Source: Saprospirales bacterium (GTDB taxonomy: Bacteria; Bacteroidota; Bacteroidia; Chitinophagales; Saprospiraceae). Taken from it: DNA of 64,000 nucleotides. Location of the stretch: assembly GCA_007695035.1 (NCBI GenBank), contig REEO01000067.1:1-64000 (forward strand), read 5' to 3'. Shown in pieces: positions 63,753 through 64,000 of this stretch. The position numbers were made by a program, and so were the translations under genes. Numbering within the stretch: position 1 is the stretch's first letter; every line of letters begins with the position of its first letter. The notes under the pieces are model-generated. The model worked only from the letters and a program-made list of their open reading frames with translations, made no database searches and was not told the origin of the DNA.

Positions 63753-64000
63753 ATGGGAAAAAAAGATAAACAGGCCAAAGTATCCAAAGAGGGTTTGAGA
63801 ACCTTTTTCAGGGTGTTTTATTACATCAGACCCTATGGGTTGCAGTTTGCCGGTGGTCTTATACTGCTGGTATTGGGCAGCTTGCTGTTTATGATCTTTC
63901 CCGGTGCTGCCGGTGAAATGGCCAATGCGGCAGCAGGTGAAAGCCGCTTTGAATTCACGGTCTCGGACTACGCGCTGCTCTTTTTGGTGATATTAGTGTT
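63753..64000 (+). CDS. ABC exporter (fused permease/ATPase), N-terminal part only
   Basis: The start at 63753 (M-G-K-K-D-K-Q) is followed by a basic linker and the first transmembrane helix (about 29-50) of a type IV (MsbA-like) ABC exporter; the R-P-Y-G motif before the helix is typical. The gene runs off the right edge, so the ATPase domain is not visible and the substrate cannot be guessed. Confidence 0.75.
   Translation, partial: MGKKDKQAKVSKEGLRTFFRVFYYIRPYGLQFAGGLILLVLGSLLFMIFPGAAGEMANAAAGESRFEFTVSDYALLFLVILV

Overview
The window looks like a chromosomal contig from a Bacteroidota bacterium, possibly Saprospiria/Lewinella-like (the lower rank is a guess). Evidence: type IX secretion C-terminal sorting domains on three proteins (type A on the LVIVD-repeat protein and the M1 peptidase, gliding-motility type B on the Ig/PKD-repeat protein), a SusC-like carboxypeptidase-regulatory/TonB receptor, Bacteroidota-style promoters (TTG - spacer - TAnnTTTG) in front of tRNA-Lys and ffh, few Shine-Dalgarno sequences, and Bacteroidota-typical neighbours (DUF3822 next to rsmD; amidase-MCE-lptD).

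Layout. 1-1.1 kb: interspersed repeats and a GxxExxY protein. 1.1-10.1 kb, minus strand: a central-carbon cluster read ppsA, uspA, osmC-like, acs-like, E1 alpha, E1 beta, E2, acyl carrier protein. Its genes interconvert PEP, pyruvate, acetate and acetyl-CoA, and the ACP start overlaps the E2 stop. 10.6-14.1 kb: a secreted LVIVD-repeat protein and a membrane-anchored amidohydrolase, separated by a repeat block. 14.8-20.1 kb, minus strand: an arsenic operon arsD-arsA-arsR-arsC-acr3-usp, whose acr3 carries an apparent one-base frameshift. Next come a decayed IS21-type transposase, a cupin, more repeats and a duplicated scrap of the amidohydrolase gene. 22.6-26.5 kb: TonB receptor, STAS protein, RNase Z. 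26.7 kb: tRNA-Lys with promoter and terminator. 26.8-34.6 kb, minus strand: a 59-residue membrane peptide, an M1 peptidase, a membrane-anchored PspA-like coiled-coil protein, gpsA, a DUF6438 lipoprotein and yidC. 34.7-41.4 kb: DUF3293, ffh, pgk, an FG-GAP/UnbV lipoprotein and a small secreted protein. 41.7-51.2 kb: cell-surface and envelope genes (type B T9SS protein, PHB-depolymerase-like esterase, murB, MCE protein, amidase, lptD). 51.3-63.6 kb: DUF697-SHOCT protein, tsaD, an unknown membrane protein, DUF3822, rsmD, a family 2 glycosyltransferase, M3 peptidase, SpoU methyltransferase, cytochrome oxidase subunit III, FMN reductase-msrB, an orphan antitoxin and tRNA-Arg. An ABC exporter runs off the right end.

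Most of the window is ordinary core genome. The points most worth a second look are the ACP coupled to a 2-oxoacid dehydrogenase E2, the acr3 frameshift with a Usp protein coupled to the arsenic operon, the PspA-like protein with its own membrane anchor, an RsmD lacking the acidic residue of its catalytic motif, a GxxExxY protein lacking its core lysine, the decayed IS21 element, and two families of interspersed noncoding repeats, one lying beside a segmental duplication. I did not find a clear defence island, CRISPR array, prophage or secondary-metabolite cluster.
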